DNA of 64,000 bases from NCBI RefSeq assembly GCF_000685015.1, contig NZ_BAYA01000004.1, forward strand, positions 124,001-188,000, given 5' to 3'. Within the stretch, counting starts at the first letter, position 1, and every line of letters begins with the position of its first letter. The translations under genes and the position numbers were made by a program. This document shows, piece after piece, positions 1 to 9,484 of this stretch. The DNA is from Paraburkholderia bannensis NBRC 103871. Lineage in GTDB: Bacteria; Pseudomonadota; Gammaproteobacteria; Burkholderiales; Burkholderiaceae. Under the pieces are notes generated by a model. That model was not told the origin of the DNA and ran no database searches. It saw only the letters and a program-made list of their open reading frames with translations.

Positions 1-1342
1 GGAGTCGGGGCGCTTCGACCTGCCTATTGCGTTAGGCATTCTTGCGGCAAGTGGACAGATTCCCGCCGCCGCCCTCACCCGCGCGCGCGAATTCGCAGGT
101 GAACTGTCGCTGACTGGCGCGGTACGACCGATGCGCGGCGCGTTCGCGATGGCTTGCGGCACGGCGCGCGCGCATGCCGCCGATGATCCCGGCGACATCG
201 ATGGCGCTGCGTCGACGCCTTCGCCCGAACTCTATCTTCCCGCCGACAACGCCCCCGAAGCCGCCCTCGTACCCGGCGTGGACGTCTACGCCGTCACCGA
301 CCTGCGCGCGCTCTGCGGCCATCTCGCGGGCGCCGGAGATGCACGGCTCGCGCCCGTGCGCGCGCCGCTGCTCGACGCGGCGCGCACCACGCCTTTGCCC
401 GATATGGCCGACGTGATTGGCCAGCGCGGCGCGCGACGGGCACTCGAAGTTGCGGCGGCGGGCGGCCATCATCTGCTGATGGTCGGGCCGCCGGGCGCAG
501 GCAAGTCGATGCTCGCGGCGCGACTGCCTGGCCTGCTGCCGCCGATGAACGACGAAGAGGCGCTCGCCAGCGCGGCGCTGCTGTCGGCCAGTGCAATCGG
601 CTTTTCGCCGCAGCAGTGGCGCCGTCGGCCGTTTCGCGCGCCGCATCATTCGTCGAGCGCAGCAGCACTGATCGGCGGACGCAATCCGCCCCAGCCCGGC
701 GAGATCACGCTCGCGCATCTGGGCGTGTTATTTCTCGACGAGCTTCCTGAGTTCGACCGGCACGTGCTGGAGACGCTGCGCGAGCCGCTGGAAGCCGGTT
801 CGATCACCATTTCGCGCGCCGCCTGGCAGACCGACTTCCCCGCCGCCTGCCAGCTCGTCGCCGCCATGAACCCGTGCCCGTGTGGATGGCGCGGCGATCC
901 GTCGGGACGCTGCCGCTGCACGCCCGAAGGCGCGGCGCGCTATCGGCGCAAGCTCTCCGGGCCGCTACTCGACCGCATCGACATCCAGATCGAGTTGCCC
1001 GCTTTGCCGCCTGCCGAACTGGCCTCGCGCGCCACCGCGCCCGGCGAGCGGAGCGACGCGATCGCGGCGCGCGTGGCAGCGGCGCGCGAGCGCCAGCTTG
1101 CTCGCCAGGGCAAAACCAACCGCGAGCTGAGCGGCCGGGAAACCGATGAAGTCTGTCGCCCGGACAGCGCAGGCGAGGCGTTGTTGCGCGAAGCAGGCGA
1201 GCGCTTCGGCTGGTCGGCGCGCGCTTACTATCGCGCGCTCAAGGTCGCGCGTACGGTCGCGGATCTCGCCGGTGCCGCCATGCCCGACGCCGCCCATGTG
1301 GCGGAAGCTGTGCAGTACCGGCGGGCGTTCAGCGATCAGTAG
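1..1342 (+). CDS. comM: ComM/YifB-family Mg-chelatase-like AAA+ ATPase (3' part)
   Basis: The gene enters from outside the window: the frame is open from base 2, and the first residues match the conserved DLPIALGILAASGQIP stretch of the N-terminal Lon-like domain. A Walker A motif GPPGAGKS lies at 485-508 and a Walker B VLFLDE follows near 724-741. A Cys-rich AMNPCPCGWRGDP segment with further cysteines (850-930) is typical of the Mg-chelatase-like C-terminal half. Family knowledge: ComM is a hexameric branch-migration helicase that helps integrate incoming single-stranded DNA during natural transformation. The last 447 codons are present and nothing looks broken; only the true start is missing. 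The next gene faces it tail-to-tail across a 492-base gap. Confidence 0.93.
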   Translation, partial: ESGRFDLPIALGILAASGQIPAAALTRAREFAGELSLTGAVRPMRGAFAMACGTARAHAADDPGDIDGAASTPSPELYLPADNAPEAALVPGVDVYAVTDLRALCGHLAGAGDARLAPVRAPLLDAARTTPLPDMADVIGQRGARRALEVAAAGGHHLLMVGPPGAGKSMLAARLPGLLPPMNDEEALASAALLSASAIGFSPQQWRRRPFRAPHHSSSAAALIGGRNPPQPGEITLAHLGVLFLDELPEFDRHVLETLREPLEAGSITISRAAWQTDFPAACQLVAAMNPCPCGWRGDPSGRCRCTPEGAARYRRKLSGPLLDRIDIQIELPALPPAELASRATAPGERSDAIAARVAAARERQLARQGKTNRELSGRETDEVCRPDSAGEALLREAGERFGWSARAYYRALKVARTVADLAGAAMPDAAHVAEAVQYRRAFSDQ

Positions 1343-1503
1343 TGCGGATCAACCGGGCTGTGGGTTCACCCATCGGCATGGCTCGTCGCGCGTCACTTCA
1401 GCGCAACTGGCTCGGCCTCGACACGCCCGCTTCATGCGCCCAGACAACCGAAACCCCGCCCTCACCGCAACTTATCCAATCCGTCAGAAGGATCAAAAAA
1501 TCG

Positions 1504-1520
1504 AAGTCAAGACTTGACTT
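1504..1520. promoter_or_regulatory. 17-bp perfect palindrome
   Basis: Two 8-base arms (1504-1511 and 1513-1520) are exact reverse complements around one central base, AAGTCAAG-A-CTTGACTT. It sits in AT-rich non-coding DNA. Thirty-three bases further on there is a second 13-bp palindrome (1554-1566, ATGCGA-T-TCGCAT). The form suggests a dimeric protein's binding site, but no partner is identifiable. Confidence 0.5.
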
Positions 1521-1682
1521 ATGCACACTTTGTTGCGTTGGCAGCCTTTCGAGATGCGATTCGCATTTCGCGCCGATTCAAAACGCAAGTCATTGATTTT
1601 TATAGATTTCAAAAAACGACGAGCTGCCGTCAAAACTAACAAAAAGCCCACAGCAAGGCCTTTTGCGGGCGGCGGCGCCGTT

Positions 1683-1717
1683 TTACCCACAAAGTTATCC
1701 ACAGAACCTGTGGGTAA
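1683..1717. promoter_or_regulatory. DnaA-box-like cluster with inverted flanking boxes
   Basis: A perfect TTATCCACA box lies at 1695-1703. It is flanked by TTACCCACA (1683-1691) and its exact reverse complement TGTGGGTAA (1709-1717), each one mismatch from the DnaA consensus TTATNCACA. Three near-consensus boxes in 35 bases is unlikely by chance in GC-rich DNA. No dnaA, dnaN or gid genes are nearby, so an origin is not indicated; a DnaA-titration or regulatory site is the inference. Confidence 0.5.
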
Positions 1718-1834
1718 CCAGTAAACCCTCAATCAAATCCAGCAGATAGCTCGTAAACCCAGGAGAGCACTTTCACTTCGGCGCGCAAACGGCGGCGCAA
1801 TCGGGTGAGCCAATACGCGGTCGCTCGGGTCTCC

Positions 1835-2386
1835 TCAATACAGCTTGAACGATTGGAAGAACTGATCGACTTGCTCGACGGCGGGCTGCTCGCGCCCCAC
1901 GATCGCCAGCTGGTAAGCGTGCGCTCCCTTCGCGACCAGGCGCGCGTGGATCGTGCGCATCTCGTCCTTGGCGCCCGCCTTGCCGGTGAGTTCCATATCG
2001 AGCCCCGGCACGCTGCCGCCGGCCACCAAGGGCACGGCCACGGTACGCGCGTCAGGCGCGTCGCCGACATTGCGCGCCAGGCCGTCGCGCAGGAACGCGA
2101 GCGCCTTCTGCTGCGTGGCCGGTTGCGCGTCGGGCAGATCGAGCGTGCCGATCACGAAGACCGCGCCCCCTACTTCGGCGGTCTGCATGTGCATCTGCAT
2201 GGGCGTGCCGTTCACGTCGATGCTGCGCGCGTCCGAACCGGGCTTGGCGGGAAGATCCACGCTGTAGCCGTTCGTGTTGTTCGAAATCGTGCGCCAGTCA
2301 TAAGTGGGCGAGCAGGCGATCAATGCGCTGGAAAACACCGCAAGCAGTGCGCTCGCGGCCAGCGAGCGAAGGGCGTTGGTGGACAT
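1835..2386 (-). CDS. Hypothetical lipoprotein
   Basis: This 183-residue protein starts with a hydrophobic signal peptide ending in a lipobox, LIAC, with the lipidated cysteine at residue 25. The mature part begins SPTYDWR and has no motif I recognise; it looks like a compact beta-rich domain (alternating short hydrophobic strands). The ATG at 2386 was chosen because it directly precedes the signal peptide; the frame is open further upstream but that extension has no signal-like character. It is divergent from the thioredoxin-like gene and converges on comM. Export to the periplasmic face of a membrane is the only role I can support. Confidence 0.75.
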   Translation of the reverse strand: MSTNALRSLAASALLAVFSSALIACSPTYDWRTISNNTNGYSVDLPAKPGSDARSIDVNGTPMQMHMQTAEVGGAVFVIGTLDLPDAQPATQQKALAFLRDGLARNVGDAPDARTVAVPLVAGGSVPGLDMELTGKAGAKDEMRTIHARLVAKGAHAYQLAIVGREQPAVEQVDQFFQSFKLY

Positions 2387-2495
2387 GTGATTTGTAATTG
2401 GGGCGCAATAGTAGTCGGGCAGGATGGCGCCGGACATTATCCTGCGCCTGCGCCCGCGCGTGCCGCCGCAACCGCTATGCCGGGAAATTCGGCGC

Positions 2496-2501
2496 TACAA
2501 T
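2496..2501 (+). promoter_or_regulatory. Putative -10 element (TACAAT) for the thioredoxin-like gene
   Basis: TACAAT lies 82 bases before the chosen ATG at 2583. The same hexamer precedes birA, the LysR gene and metH1 in this window. No convincing -35 is visible at the expected spacing. Confidence 0.35.
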
Positions 2502-2582
2502 GTTCGCCCGAGCCATTGCGAGATAGACTGGCTCCGCCAGATCAGCAACGTTGCGCGCCCGTCGGCGCCTGAGGCTTCACCC

Positions 2583-3122
2583 ATGTCAGCATCCCCGAAT
2601 TCCCCGCAATCGTCGAAAGCGCGCTCCGGCGCGATCCGCAACATCGCCGCGGCGATCGTTGTCGTCGCCATCGCCGTCGCGGGCTACTTTGCTTTCTTCG
2701 GCAGCCAGCAGCGCGTGCCCGACGCCACCTTCACGCTGCTGTCGGGCCAGAAGGTCTCGACCGCCGACCTCAAAGGCAAGGTCTACCTGATCAACTTCTG
2801 GGCGACCAGCTGCGCGACCTGCATGCAGGAAATGCCGCAAATGGTTCAGACCTATAACCGCTTCAAGGGCGACGGCCTGGAGTTCGTCGCCGTGGCGATG
2901 AACTACGACGCGCCGATGTACGTCGCCAACTATGCGCAGACGCGTCAGTTGCCCTTCAAGGTGGCGATGGACGACGGTTCGGCGGCCAAACAGTTCGGCA
3001 ACGTCCAGCTCACGCCGACGACCTTCGTGGTCGACCGCAACGGCAAGATCCTCAAGCGCTATGTGGGCGAGCCGCAGTTCGCGGAACTCGATCAGCTGCT
3101 GAAGAAGGCGCTGGCGACCTGA
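2583..3122 (+). CDS. TlpA/ResA-like membrane-anchored thioredoxin-family protein
   Basis: The protein has 179 residues: an N-terminal membrane anchor at about 20-39, then a periplasmic thioredoxin fold with the redox motif WATSCATC (Cys77 and Cys80) at the usual place after the first beta-strand. The cis-proline region reads LTPTTFVV, followed by a conserved FVVDRNGKI strand. Family knowledge: TlpA/ResA proteins are thiol-disulfide reductants, often serving cytochrome c or Cu-centre assembly. The CATC dipeptide is unusual but keeps the CxxC spacing. The start at 2583 places the anchor at the N-terminus; a longer upstream frame would add a non-hydrophobic leader. It stands alone, with a bidirectional terminator directly after it. 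Confidence 0.85.
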   Translation: MSASPNSPQSSKARSGAIRNIAAAIVVVAIAVAGYFAFFGSQQRVPDATFTLLSGQKVSTADLKGKVYLINFWATSCATCMQEMPQMVQTYNRFKGDGLEFVAVAMNYDAPMYVANYAQTRQLPFKVAMDDGSAAKQFGNVQLTPTTFVVDRNGKILKRYVGEPQFAELDQLLKKALAT

Positions 3123-3152
3123 AGCGGCGCTGATCCACCCCGGACGCAATGC

Positions 3153-3184
3153 AAAACGGCAGCGATTTCGCTGCCGTTTTTCTT
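3153..3184. terminator. Bidirectional intrinsic terminator
   Basis: A 13-bp perfect stem (3153-3165 with 3168-3180) carries A-rich and T-rich flanks on either side, so it can end both the thioredoxin-like transcript (+) and the dctBD transcript (-). Confidence 0.85.
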
Positions 3185-3201
3185 TTGCGCGACGCGCGCG
3201 C

Positions 3202-4563
<1,362 letters not shown>

Positions 4564-4600
4564 GTTGGTTCGTCTTCCTTGTTCTGATTCCGATGCAGCC

Positions 4601-6562
4601 TCAATGCTGCGCGCGCGGCTTATCCAGCGTGCCCGACGTGCCTGCCGCAACATCCGCCGCCGCATTCACGCGCGAGCGCCGCAGCGTCAGCACGAACACC
4701 GCGCCGCCACCATCGGCATTGTGCGCCGTGAGCGCGCCGCCGCAGTCGCGCGCAATCGACGACGAGATCGCCAGCCCCAGCCCCAGGCCCTGCCCCATCT
4801 CCTTCGTCGTGAAGAACGGCTCGAACAGACGCGGCATGACATCGGCGGGAATGCCCGATCCATTGTCGCGCACCGAGATTTCGAGCGTCGCCGGCAGCGC
4901 GCGCACGTCGATAGCGATGCGCGGATCAGGCAGCCCCGCCACCACGTCGAGCGCATTGCCGATCAGGTTGATGAGCACCTGTTCGAGCCGCAGATCGTCG
5001 CATTGCGCGACCAGTTCGGGATACTCGCCGTCGCGCTCCAGCGTCACGCTCGCGGCGTCGCCGTCGGTGAGCGTCAGTTCGACCTGCACGCCTTCGAGCC
5101 GCTTGCCGAGCAACGCCAGCGCATTACGCACGGCGCGCGCCACCGGCGAGCGCTGGCCGCGCGGCTTCGCGCGCCCGACGAACAGCTTGAGCTGGTTGAC
5201 GATCTTGCCCATGCGCTCGGTGAGCGAGCCGATCGCCTCCAGGTTCTCGTGCGCCGCGTCGTACTGGCCGCGCTCCAGAAATACGCGCGTATTGTCCGAG
5301 AAGCTGCGCAGCGCCGCGAGCGGCTGGTTCAGCTCGTGCGTGATGCCCGCCGCCATCTGCCCGAGCGCGGCCAGCTTGCTCGCCTGGATCAGCTCGTCCT
5401 GGGTGGCGCGCAGTTCCTGTTCGGTGCGGGTGCGTTCGGCGACTTCGAGTTGCAGGCGCTCGTTGGCCTGCGAAAGATCGGCGGTGCGCTCGGCCACGCG
5501 GTCGTTGAGCATCGCGTAGGCCTTTTGCAGCATCGCGCGGCTCTTCACCACCTCGCGCACGCGCGCGCGGCGCATGCGCCAGTAGAACGCCAGCAGGCAC
5601 AGCGACACGTAGCCGAAGCCCGTCATGATGGTCGCGTTGCGCGTGGCGTCGAGCACGGGCGCCACCGGCGACATCGTCACCAGATGCCAGTCGGGTTCGC
5701 CGAGCGCGCGGCGCGTCTCCAGATAGCGCGGCGCGCGCAGGCCGCTGCCGATGCGCACGATATCGGCGTCGCCTTCCAGCACGCGCTCGACGCTCGCGGG
5801 CAGCGGCGGGATGTCCTGGCGCGCGTACTGGCGCGTGCGGTCGATCGACGCGACGATGTCGGTCGGCAGCGGGCGCACCGTGCGGTACTTCCAGGCGGGC
5901 ACCGACGACAGAAAGATCACGCCGTGATCGTCGGTGACGAGCAGCGGCTCGGAAGCGTCCGAGCCGGGAAACCATTCGAGATTGAGCTTCACCACCGCCA
6001 CGCCGACGATCTGGCCATTGCGCCGCACCGGCTGCGAGATGTAATAGCCCGGATCGCGCGAGATCGTGCCGATGCCGAAAAAGCGCCCCACGTCGCCCTT
6101 CGACGCTTCGATGAAGTACGGCCGGAAGCGGTATTCGACGCCCACGAAACTGTCCGTGCCGCGCCAGTTGCTGGCAGCGATGCAGATGCCGTCGGCGCGG
6201 ATGATGTAGGTCGTCGTCGCGCGCGCGTGGCGGTTCACGTCTTCGAGATAGCGGTTCGCGGCCGCGACGCGCTCGGGATTGGGATCGGCGAGCACATCCT
6301 GCACGAGCGGGTGCGCGCCCACCAGATAGGGCAGCGATTCGTAGCGCTCCAGCGTGCTCTTGAGCGCCGCCGTCGTGCGGTCGCCGCGCACGGCGGCGTT
6401 CTGGCGCAGCGCGTCGATGCCGGTCTGCCAGGCGAGCGTCCACGCGAGCGCGCACACGAGTGCGAGCCCGATGGCGAGCGCAAACAGCAGGACGAGACGG
6501 CGCGTCACGGAGGAAGCTTCCGGATGATCGAGCGGGAATGGGTGGGATTGTGGCACACGCAT
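4601..6562 (-). CDS. dctB: C4-dicarboxylate sensor histidine kinase DctB
   Basis: This 653-residue kinase has two membrane helices (about 22-46 and 310-328) bounding a long periplasmic double-PDC sensing domain. A predicted coiled coil follows (about 340-395), then the H-box GITHELNQPL with phospho-acceptor His409, and a HATPase domain including a GQGLGLGLAI G-box near residue 600. This matches DctB, which binds succinate, fumarate or malate outside and phosphorylates DctD. It lies between dctA and dctD on the same strand, which fixes the assignment. The ATG at 6562 has no strong ribosome-binding site, so a slightly later start is possible. Confidence 0.92.
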   Translation of the reverse strand: MRVPQSHPFPLDHPEASSVTRRLVLLFALAIGLALVCALAWTLAWQTGIDALRQNAAVRGDRTTAALKSTLERYESLPYLVGAHPLVQDVLADPNPERVAAANRYLEDVNRHARATTTYIIRADGICIAASNWRGTDSFVGVEYRFRPYFIEASKGDVGRFFGIGTISRDPGYYISQPVRRNGQIVGVAVVKLNLEWFPGSDASEPLLVTDDHGVIFLSSVPAWKYRTVRPLPTDIVASIDRTRQYARQDIPPLPASVERVLEGDADIVRIGSGLRAPRYLETRRALGEPDWHLVTMSPVAPVLDATRNATIMTGFGYVSLCLLAFYWRMRRARVREVVKSRAMLQKAYAMLNDRVAERTADLSQANERLQLEVAERTRTEQELRATQDELIQASKLAALGQMAAGITHELNQPLAALRSFSDNTRVFLERGQYDAAHENLEAIGSLTERMGKIVNQLKLFVGRAKPRGQRSPVARAVRNALALLGKRLEGVQVELTLTDGDAASVTLERDGEYPELVAQCDDLRLEQVLINLIGNALDVVAGLPDPRIAIDVRALPATLEISVRDNGSGIPADVMPRLFEPFFTTKEMGQGLGLGLAISSSIARDCGGALTAHNADGGGAVFVLTLRRSRVNAAADVAAGTSGTLDKPRAQH

Positions 6563-6682
6563 ACCGCGCGAGGCGGCCGAAACGTGGAAGGCGGGGAGCG
6601 CCAGGGGAAGACGGGAGAGATAGTGGGCGGCGCATCGCAGGGGAACAACGCACCGCCCAACGGCTTGCGCCGCTTACTGCCT

Positions 6683-6709
6683 GTACAGCCGGTACAGCGG
6701 GTACAACGA
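6683..6709. repeat. Three 9-bp tandem repeats between dctA and dctB
   Basis: GTACAGCCG, GTACAGCGG and GTACAACGA follow each other without a gap in the dctA-dctB intergenic region. The copies differ at one to three positions. No hairpin with a T-tract is associated. Confidence 0.6.
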
Positions 6710-6769
6710 CAGCCTGGCAAACCCGGACGACGCTGAGCGCGCCGCCCGGTCTTGCATGCACGCGCGGAC

Positions 6770-8053
6770 TTACGCGCCCGCGCTTTCCTTCACTTCCGAC
6801 GACTCGCCGGCCAGCACGGCGCGCAGCTTGTTGCGGTCGAGCTCCTTCTCCCATGCCGAAACGACCACCGTCGCCACGCCGTTGCCGACGATGTTGGTCA
6901 GCGCGCGGCACTCGCTCATGAAGCGGTCGATACCGAGAATCAGCACCATGCCCGACAGCGGAATGGTCGGCACCACGGCCAGCGTCGCCGCCAGCGTGAT
7001 AAAGCCTGCGCCGGTCACGCCGCTCGCGCCCTTCGACGTGAGCATCGTCACGGCGAGCAGCGTGAGCTGCTGCGTCCACGTGAGGTCGGTGTTGGTCGCT
7101 TGGGCGATGAAGAGCACGGCCATCGTCATGTAGATGTTGGTGCCGTCGAGGTTGAACGAGTAACCGGTCGGCACCACGAGGCCCACCACCGAGCGCGAGC
7201 AGCCCAGGCGTTCGAGCTTCTGCATCAGTTGCGGCAGCGCCGATTCCGACGAGCTCGTGCCCAGCACGATCAGCAGTTCTTCCTTGATGTAGGAGACGAA
7301 ACGGATGATCGAGAAGCCCGTCATGCGCGCAATCGCGCCCAGCACGACCAGCACGAACACGATCGAGGTCAGATAGAACGTGCCGATCAGCTTGAGCATC
7401 GGCAGCAGCGAGCCCACGCCGTACTTGCCGATGGTGAAGGCCATCGCGCCGAACGCGCCGATCGGCGCCAGCTTCGTGACGATCTTGACGACGCCGAACA
7501 GGACGCCCGAGATGCCGTCGATGAACTCCGTCACCACGCGGCCGCGCTCGCCCAGTTGCGTGAGCACGGCGCCGAACAGCAGCGCGATCAGCAGGATCTG
7601 GAGGATTTCACCCTGCGCGAACGCCGAGAAAATCGTGTCCGGAATGATGTGCATCAGGAAGTCGACCGAGCTCTGGCCGTGCGCCTTTTCGGCGAAGCTC
7701 GCGACGGACTTGGCGTCGAGCGTGCTGACGTCGACGTTGAAGCCCGCGCCCGGCTTGAGCACGTGCGTGGCGATCAGGCCGAGCACCAGCGCAAACGTCG
7801 AGACGATTTCGAAGTAGAGCAGCGCCTTGCCGCCCACGCGGCCCACCTTCTTCATGTCCTCCATGCCGGCGATGCCGGTCACGACGGTACAGAAGATGAT
7901 CGGCCCGATCACCATCTTGATGAGCTTGATGAAAGCGTCGCCGAGCGGCTTCATGTCGATGCCGAGCGCCGGCCAGAAGTGGCCAAGAACGACGCCAATG
8001 ACGATCGCCACGATCACCTGGAAATAGAGGACTTTGTGGAGAGGTTTCTTCAC
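6770..8053 (-). CDS. dctA: C4-dicarboxylate:cation symporter DctA
   Basis: The protein has 427 residues, nearly the length of E. coli DctA (428), and belongs to the DAACS/SLC1 family. Hydrophobic segments cover most of the chain. Two family signatures are seen: a serine-rich re-entrant loop [12 protein letters not shown] and the substrate/cation region [18 protein letters not shown]. It imports succinate, fumarate and malate. The start is GTG at 8053, which gives the normal N-terminus [13 protein letters not shown]; the frame continues upstream but with non-membrane sequence. The gene follows a sigma-54 promoter and precedes dctBD, so expression is probably inducer-dependent via DctBD. Confidence 0.94.
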   Translation of the reverse strand: MKKPLHKVLYFQVIVAIVIGVVLGHFWPALGIDMKPLGDAFIKLIKMVIGPIIFCTVVTGIAGMEDMKKVGRVGGKALLYFEIVSTFALVLGLIATHVLKPGAGFNVDVSTLDAKSVASFAEKAHGQSSVDFLMHIIPDTIFSAFAQGEILQILLIALLFGAVLTQLGERGRVVTEFIDGISGVLFGVVKIVTKLAPIGAFGAMAFTIGKYGVGSLLPMLKLIGTFYLTSIVFVLVVLGAIARMTGFSIIRFVSYIKEELLIVLGTSSSESALPQLMQKLERLGCSRSVVGLVVPTGYSFNLDGTNIYMTMAVLFIAQATNTDLTWTQQLTLLAVTMLTSKGASGVTGAGFITLAATLAVVPTIPLSGMVLILGIDRFMSECRALTNIVGNGVATVVVSAWEKELDRNKLRAVLAGESSEVKESAGA

Positions 8054-8217
8054 TTGGGGTGCCTGCAATAAGTTAAGCCGATGGCCGCGCGCATTCGAGC
8101 GCCTGCCGCGACAGGTCGAAACGGGGGGAATCAGCGAAACCAGATGGGGTGATCGGACATCGGCTGTCTCCTTGCTGTTTTTTTTGTCGCGGCCGAGGGT
8201 GGCCGCGCTTTCTGTAT

Positions 8218-8233
8218 TGCAAAGTTGATGCCA
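8218..8233 (-). promoter_or_regulatory. Sigma-54 (-24/-12) promoter of dctA
   Basis: Read on the minus strand, the site is TGGCATC-AACT-TTGCA. This fits the sigma-54 consensus TGGCACG-N4-TTGCA with the invariant GG (8231-8232) and GC (8219-8220) exactly ten bases apart. Transcription would start near 8207, leaving a leader of about 155 bases before the dctA GTG. It explains why a sigma-54 activator, DctD, is encoded next door. Confidence 0.8.
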
Positions 8234-8352
8234 GCGGCGCATTGTCGCGCCAGCCTTGATTTACAAGGCTTTTACCAAAGCGCGGAAAAACCGTAATCCG
8301 GATTTCCAGAAATGCGGATTGAATACGTCCGGGAATCCGGAACGCCAGACGC

Positions 8353-8380
8353 AAAAAAGCCCGCGCGAGGCGGGCTTTTT
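8353..8380. terminator. Intrinsic terminator downstream of lipA
   Basis: A 10-bp stem (8355-8364 with 8370-8379) has a five-base loop and runs into a T-tract on the minus strand (A-tract 8353-8358 on the plus strand). Confidence 0.8.
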
Positions 8381-8406
8381 ACTGACGGCTGAGGCTGAGC
8401 AGCGGC

Positions 8407-9423
8407 TTAAACCACGCCCGCGCCGTGCGCCTGAAGATCGGCGTGATAGCTCGAACGCACCATCGCGCCAACGGCCGCGTGCGTGAAGCCCATCTTGTAC
8501 GCCTCTTCCTCGTACATCTTGAAGGTGTCCGGGTGGACGTACGAGCGCACCGGCAGGTGATGCTCCGACGGCTGCAGATACTGGCCGATCGTCAGCATGT
8601 CGACGTCATGCGCGCGCAGGTCGCGCATCACCTGGAGGATCTCTTCCTCGGTTTCGCCCAGGCCGACCATCAGGCCCGACTTGGTCGCGACTTCGGGATG
8701 CAGCGCCTTGAAGTCCTTGAGGAGCTTGAGCGAGTGCGCGTAGTCCGAACCCGGGCGCGCTTCCTTGTAGAGGCGCGGCACCGTTTCGAGGTTGTGGTTC
8801 ATCACGTCGGGCGGCGCGGCGTTGAGGATTTCCAGCGCGCGATCGAGACGGCCGCGGAAGTCCGGCGTGAGGATTTCGATGCGGGTTTCCGGCGAATGCT
8901 CGCGCACCTGGCGGATACATTCGACGAAGTGACCGGCGCCGCCGTCACGCAGGTCGTCGCGGTCGACGCTCGTGATCACGACGTACTTGAGCTTGAGCGC
9001 GCCGATGGTGCGCGCGAGGTTGCCCGGTTCTTCCGGATCGAGCGGATCGGGGCGGCCGTGGCCAACGTCGCAGAACGGGCAGCGGCGCGTGCACTTGTCG
9101 CCCATGATCATGAACGTCGCCGTGCCCTTGCCGAAGCATTCGCCGATGTTCGGGCAGCTCGCTTCCTCGCACACCGTATGCAGGTTGTGCTCGCGCAGGA
9201 TGTTCTTGATCTCGTAGAAGCGCGACGTACCGGTGGCCGCCTTCACACGGATCCACTCGGGCTTCTTGAGCTTCTCGATGGGAACGATCTTGATGGGAAT
9301 GCGCGCGGTCTTGGCTTGCGCTTTCTGCTTCGCGGTCGCGTCGTACGGAACGGCGTCTGCGGCAGGATTCACTGCGGGAGTCGCTGCGGGGGTCGCTGCA
9401 GTATTGGCGGTTACGTCAGTCAT
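8407..9423 (-). CDS. lipA: Lipoyl synthase LipA
   Basis: This 338-residue radical-SAM enzyme inserts two sulfurs into protein-bound octanoyl groups to make lipoyl cofactors. The auxiliary-cluster cysteines are in [12 protein letters not shown] (Cys85, 90, 96), the radical-SAM cysteines in CTRRCPFC (Cys111, 115, 118), and the C-terminal RSSYH motif (323-327) supplies the serine ligand of the auxiliary cluster. The first 35 or so residues are Ala/Thr/Pro-rich and outside the family core. The ATG at 9423 was chosen over a much longer open frame, which is only the shadow of lipB. It follows lipB by 61 bases on the same strand. Confidence 0.95.
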   Translation of the reverse strand: MTDVTANTAATPAATPAVNPAADAVPYDATAKQKAQAKTARIPIKIVPIEKLKKPEWIRVKAATGTSRFYEIKNILREHNLHTVCEEASCPNIGECFGKGTATFMIMGDKCTRRCPFCDVGHGRPDPLDPEEPGNLARTIGALKLKYVVITSVDRDDLRDGGAGHFVECIRQVREHSPETRIEILTPDFRGRLDRALEILNAAPPDVMNHNLETVPRLYKEARPGSDYAHSLKLLKDFKALHPEVATKSGLMVGLGETEEEILQVMRDLRAHDVDMLTIGQYLQPSEHHLPVRSYVHPDTFKMYEEEAYKMGFTHAAVGAMVRSSYHADLQAHGAGVV

Positions 9424-9484
9424 GCTTTCGATCCAGTCAGGCCGCCGGGGAACGCCAGCCTGCGGTTGTGGCGGTTGCCCGCCT

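Larger units (their letters stand above)
1343..1834. other. 492-bp non-coding gap between convergent genes
   Basis: No credible gene lies between comM and the convergent lipoprotein gene. The centre (about 1490-1650) is distinctly AT-rich against the surrounding GC. It holds a 17-bp perfect palindrome at 1504-1520, a 13-bp palindrome at 1554-1566 and the DnaA-box-like cluster at 1683-1717, all listed separately. No clear terminator with a T-tract was seen. Confidence 0.7.
8054..8406. other. 353-bp gap between dctA and lipA
   Basis: The gap holds the dctA leader, the sigma-54 promoter (8218-8233), candidate DctD sites and the lipA terminator (8353-8380). A perfect 10-bp palindrome AATCCGGATT is at 8295-8304, with related GGATT/ATCCGG segments up to about 8343. 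These lie 65-125 bases upstream of the promoter, a normal place for an NtrC-class activator to bind. No gene was seen. Confidence 0.6.

Noticed and set aside
1683..1717. Origin of replication.
   Set aside because: Only three boxes and no dnaA, dnaN, parAB, gidAB or rpmH nearby; too few features for an oriC.
5124..7079. A 651-codon minus-strand frame spanning dctB and the dctA-dctB gap.
   Set aside because: Arg/Ala-rich shadow of dctB in another frame; the dctB frame carries all kinase motifs.
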